The notes beneath the pieces were generated by a model. The model had not been told where the DNA came from. It did no database searches and was given only the letters and a program-made list of their open reading frames with translations. Shown here piece by piece: positions 62,226-64,000 of a stretch of 64,000 bases of DNA; the first letter of the stretch is position 1; every line of letters starts with the position of its first letter. The position numbers were made by a program, and so were the translations under genes. Source of the stretch: Candidatus Margulisiibacteriota bacterium (lineage in GTDB: Bacteria > Margulisbacteria > Riflemargulisbacteria > GWF2-39-127); assembly GCA_003242895.1 (NCBI GenBank), contig QKMY01000019.1:1-64000 (forward strand). The letters are read 5' to 3'.

Positions 62226-64000
62226 ATGACCAAAATAAAACCGATACTATTATTTCTGATACTGCTTCTTATCCAAGGGATTGCATATTCGATGCCACCC
62301 CAATCCCCCAATATTGAGTTCATTAATGGTTCTTCTCAGCTCAGCGAGATCTATACGACAGAGACTCAATTAACTATAACCGGCAGTACGCAGATCAATA
62401 CCTTGGTGCAATTGTGGAATGTCAATGAAGCCGGAACGCTGGTAAAGCTATCCGATGTGGATATTCAGCCGAACGCTGATAACAAATATGTATTTACAAA
62501 GACGTTTAATGAAGGTCATTATCGATTCAAGTCCCGTGCCTGGACTACATCAGATGCACCAACTCCGCAATATTCTGCATTTGGTTCTGAGCGACCAATT
62601 TGTGTTGATCGAACACCGCCGGTATTGTCCCCAATGGTACTTACCAGGTGGATAGGAAACGCATACTGGGTTGCTTCGTCGCAGTTGCTTAATATCGTTG
62701 CTTTGGCAAAAGATGATAACGGTGATAGAGATACTGATTATTATGATGGCAGTGCCTTTGGATCCAGTCCTACTGTTACCGTGTATGAACTCTATGACTA
62801 TGGGAGCGGGATTGCCGCTGATAGTACTGCTCCTGCAAATGGATGGGGAGATGCAGCCGGTCCAATTAAAATGAACAATATCACTTATACATTTAATGGG
62901 ACTACCTCATATATTTATTTGCAAGGATGGCAGGGAAAATTGTCCCCTGGTCATTTTTACGAGGCAAGGTTCCAGATCATGGACCGAAGCGGGAACCTTA
63001 GTCGGCTTGATCCCAATTCGTCAAATGCAGTGGGTGTAAAAAGGTTTAAGTATGATGGTGTTGAACCACCTCTGATCAATCGAGCGCATATTTATATTTA
63101 TGACCCGAAACATCTCTCTCCAACAACTAATCCTGGCGCATACGGATGTACAGAGCCTACAAATAATAAGATTGTTGATTCAGCCAAGAGTATGGAGATA
63201 ACCGGTGAGTTCGGGACGCCGTCAGACATACTTGTGGGATATGTTAAGTATTACCGGGATATGATAATCCAGACGAATCCGACGCGATTGGTACTGAAAT
63301 TCAACCCGGAACTAGTTCAGAGCGACCAGGACCTGGAACTCATTACTGAGTATCTCAATTCGTGGAGCTACGTAATCCCCTCTAGGGCAGGCGGCGGGTA
63401 CTGGCGATATTTTCAGCAGTATAATGATTCGAAGGTTTTTCCTGTAGGAACGGGAAATGCTACTAATTTAGATAACTGGTTAAAAAAAGGACCGGATGGA
63501 TGGATGGCCGGTACAGTTTGGCTGAGGCCCCAGGGATATCGATGCAATCAGTGGTTTTATACTTATGATAAGTCACGGAATGGAAGGGGGATCTACGATA
63601 TCTCTTATATCTGCACTTCCGGTCCCCCTCAAACTCCGTATATTAATAATAGCGGTCAGCAGCTGCCTGGAGACGTAAGCTGGACCTATAAGGCAGATCC
63701 GGTTATATCGCAGAGTAAGTTCGACAGCATGTTTGACAAAGTGAATAATCCGTTGAAAATCCCGCCTGATTGGCTAGTGAATGAAGGTGAGGATGTCCGC
63801 AAGCCCACAAAGTACACAGGCGTAGAAGAAAAGTCCGGTGATCCTCAGACTATTAAGCTATGGTTCGAAGACCAGATTGATAGGAATGCAAGTCCACACC
63901 CTTTTCCATACTATACCATACCATCGAGCAATCAATTTGAGCAGAAGCCTACATGGACAGTCTCTAACACTAACCTGCCCCCAGTTCGATATAACCAAAA
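62226..64000 (+). CDS. large secreted protein, 3' end beyond window
   Basis: An open frame from ATG 62226 to the window edge (at least 591 residues) without a stop. The signal peptide is PILLFLILLLIQGIAYS. An Ig-like domain follows (PNIEFINGSSQLSEIYTTET, QLTITGSTQINTLVQLWNVN, then VDRTPPVLS), as in Big/FN3-type surface proteins. The rest is rich in Trp, Tyr, Pro and Asn (WMAGTVWLRPQGYRCNQWF) with no family I recognise. It is the next co-directional gene after the PorV-TPR-SPOR gene, 78 bases away, with a weak TTAGG ribosome site. The product is probably another surface protein of the same set. Confidence 0.75.
   Translation, partial: MTKIKPILLFLILLLIQGIAYSMPPQSPNIEFINGSSQLSEIYTTETQLTITGSTQINTLVQLWNVNEAGTLVKLSDVDIQPNADNKYVFTKTFNEGHYRFKSRAWTTSDAPTPQYSAFGSERPICVDRTPPVLSPMVLTRWIGNAYWVASSQLLNIVALAKDDNGDRDTDYYDGSAFGSSPTVTVYELYDYGSGIAADSTAPANGWGDAAGPIKMNNITYTFNGTTSYIYLQGWQGKLSPGHFYEARFQIMDRSGNLSRLDPNSSNAVGVKRFKYDGVEPPLINRAHIYIYDPKHLSPTTNPGAYGCTEPTNNKIVDSAKSMEITGEFGTPSDILVGYVKYYRDMIIQTNPTRLVLKFNPELVQSDQDLELITEYLNSWSYVIPSRAGGGYWRYFQQYNDSKVFPVGTGNATNLDNWLKKGPDGWMAGTVWLRPQGYRCNQWFYTYDKSRNGRGIYDISYICTSGPPQTPYINNSGQQLPGDVSWTYKADPVISQSKFDSMFDKVNNPLKIPPDWLVNEGEDVRKPTKYTGVEEKSGDPQTIKLWFEDQIDRNASPHPFPYYTIPSSNQFEQKPTWTVSNTNLPPVRYNQ

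Noticed and set aside
1-64000. CRISPR arrays, transposases, integrases or phage structural genes
   Set aside because: No spaced direct-repeat array, no transposase or integrase motif and no terminal inverted repeats with target duplications were seen. The tail-fibre-like gene carries a signal peptide and has no phage context.

Overview
The window is AT-rich DNA from a diderm bacterium that I cannot place with confidence. Evidence for an outer membrane is strong: a TonB-dependent receptor, several beta-barrel proteins, a lipoprotein and four PorV/PorQ-like proteins. One barrel protein ends in S-layer-homology repeats, an outer-membrane-to-wall tether typical of diderm Terrabacteria and related candidate phyla. 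Several secreted proteins end in a FlgD-Ig / type-A-sorting-like module (NYPNP start), which is common in FCB-group and candidate-phylum genomes. No ribosomal or other phylogenetic marker is present.

Layout. 0.1-5.6 kb: housekeeping and small genes (pcm, pth, nitroreductase, two small zinc-ribbon proteins, a PorV-like protein, tRNA-Val, a small membrane protein, a decayed flavoprotein remnant, an FMN reductase-like protein). 5.6-14.1 kb: a secreted gluzincin/propeller/barrel protein, a lytic transglycosylase with tandem N-terminal repeats, small envelope proteins, a YgbA-family protein and a CofD/YvcK-like protein. 14.1-18.9 kb: a complete vitamin B12 uptake operon, btuB-btuF-btuC-btuD, behind a cobalamin riboswitch; a long hairpin buries the ribosome binding site and start codon of btuB. 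18.9-21.7 kb: a nucleotidyltransferase fused to two cyclic-nucleotide-binding-like domains (minus strand) and a MORN-variant repeat protein.

22.0-34.9 kb: a giant 3834-residue secreted protein (gingipain-type C25 peptidase, FG-GAP propeller, about 21 fibronectin-III domains, C-terminal sorting-like domain), then a strong terminator, a PorV-like protein and a lipoprotein. 35-39 kb: malQ with a catalytically dead trypsin-fold protein (minus strand), then a DUF362-ferredoxin protein. 39.1-44.9 kb, minus strand: an envelope operon with a small sorting-domain protein, a PorV-like protein, a tail-fibre-like repeat protein and the barrel-SLH protein.

45.3-64.0 kb, plus strand: the most unusual region. 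A CheY-type receiver is followed by a protein fusing a minimal FliF (signal/TM, RBM3-like FliF_C region, second TM) to FliG middle and C-terminal domains, then a stand-alone second FliG-like protein. Downstream and co-directional are a small secreted kelch-like protein, a 3722-residue surface protein (kelch propeller, about 17 copies of an unrecognised calcium-loop-like module, sorting-like domain), a PorV-TPR-SPOR fusion, and a large secreted protein cut by the window edge. No other flagellar gene is visible. My working inference is a reduced flagellar-type switch/ring linked to a cell-surface filament or adhesin export system, possibly a non-flagellar motility or secretion machine. This is a hypothesis from domain content and gene order only.
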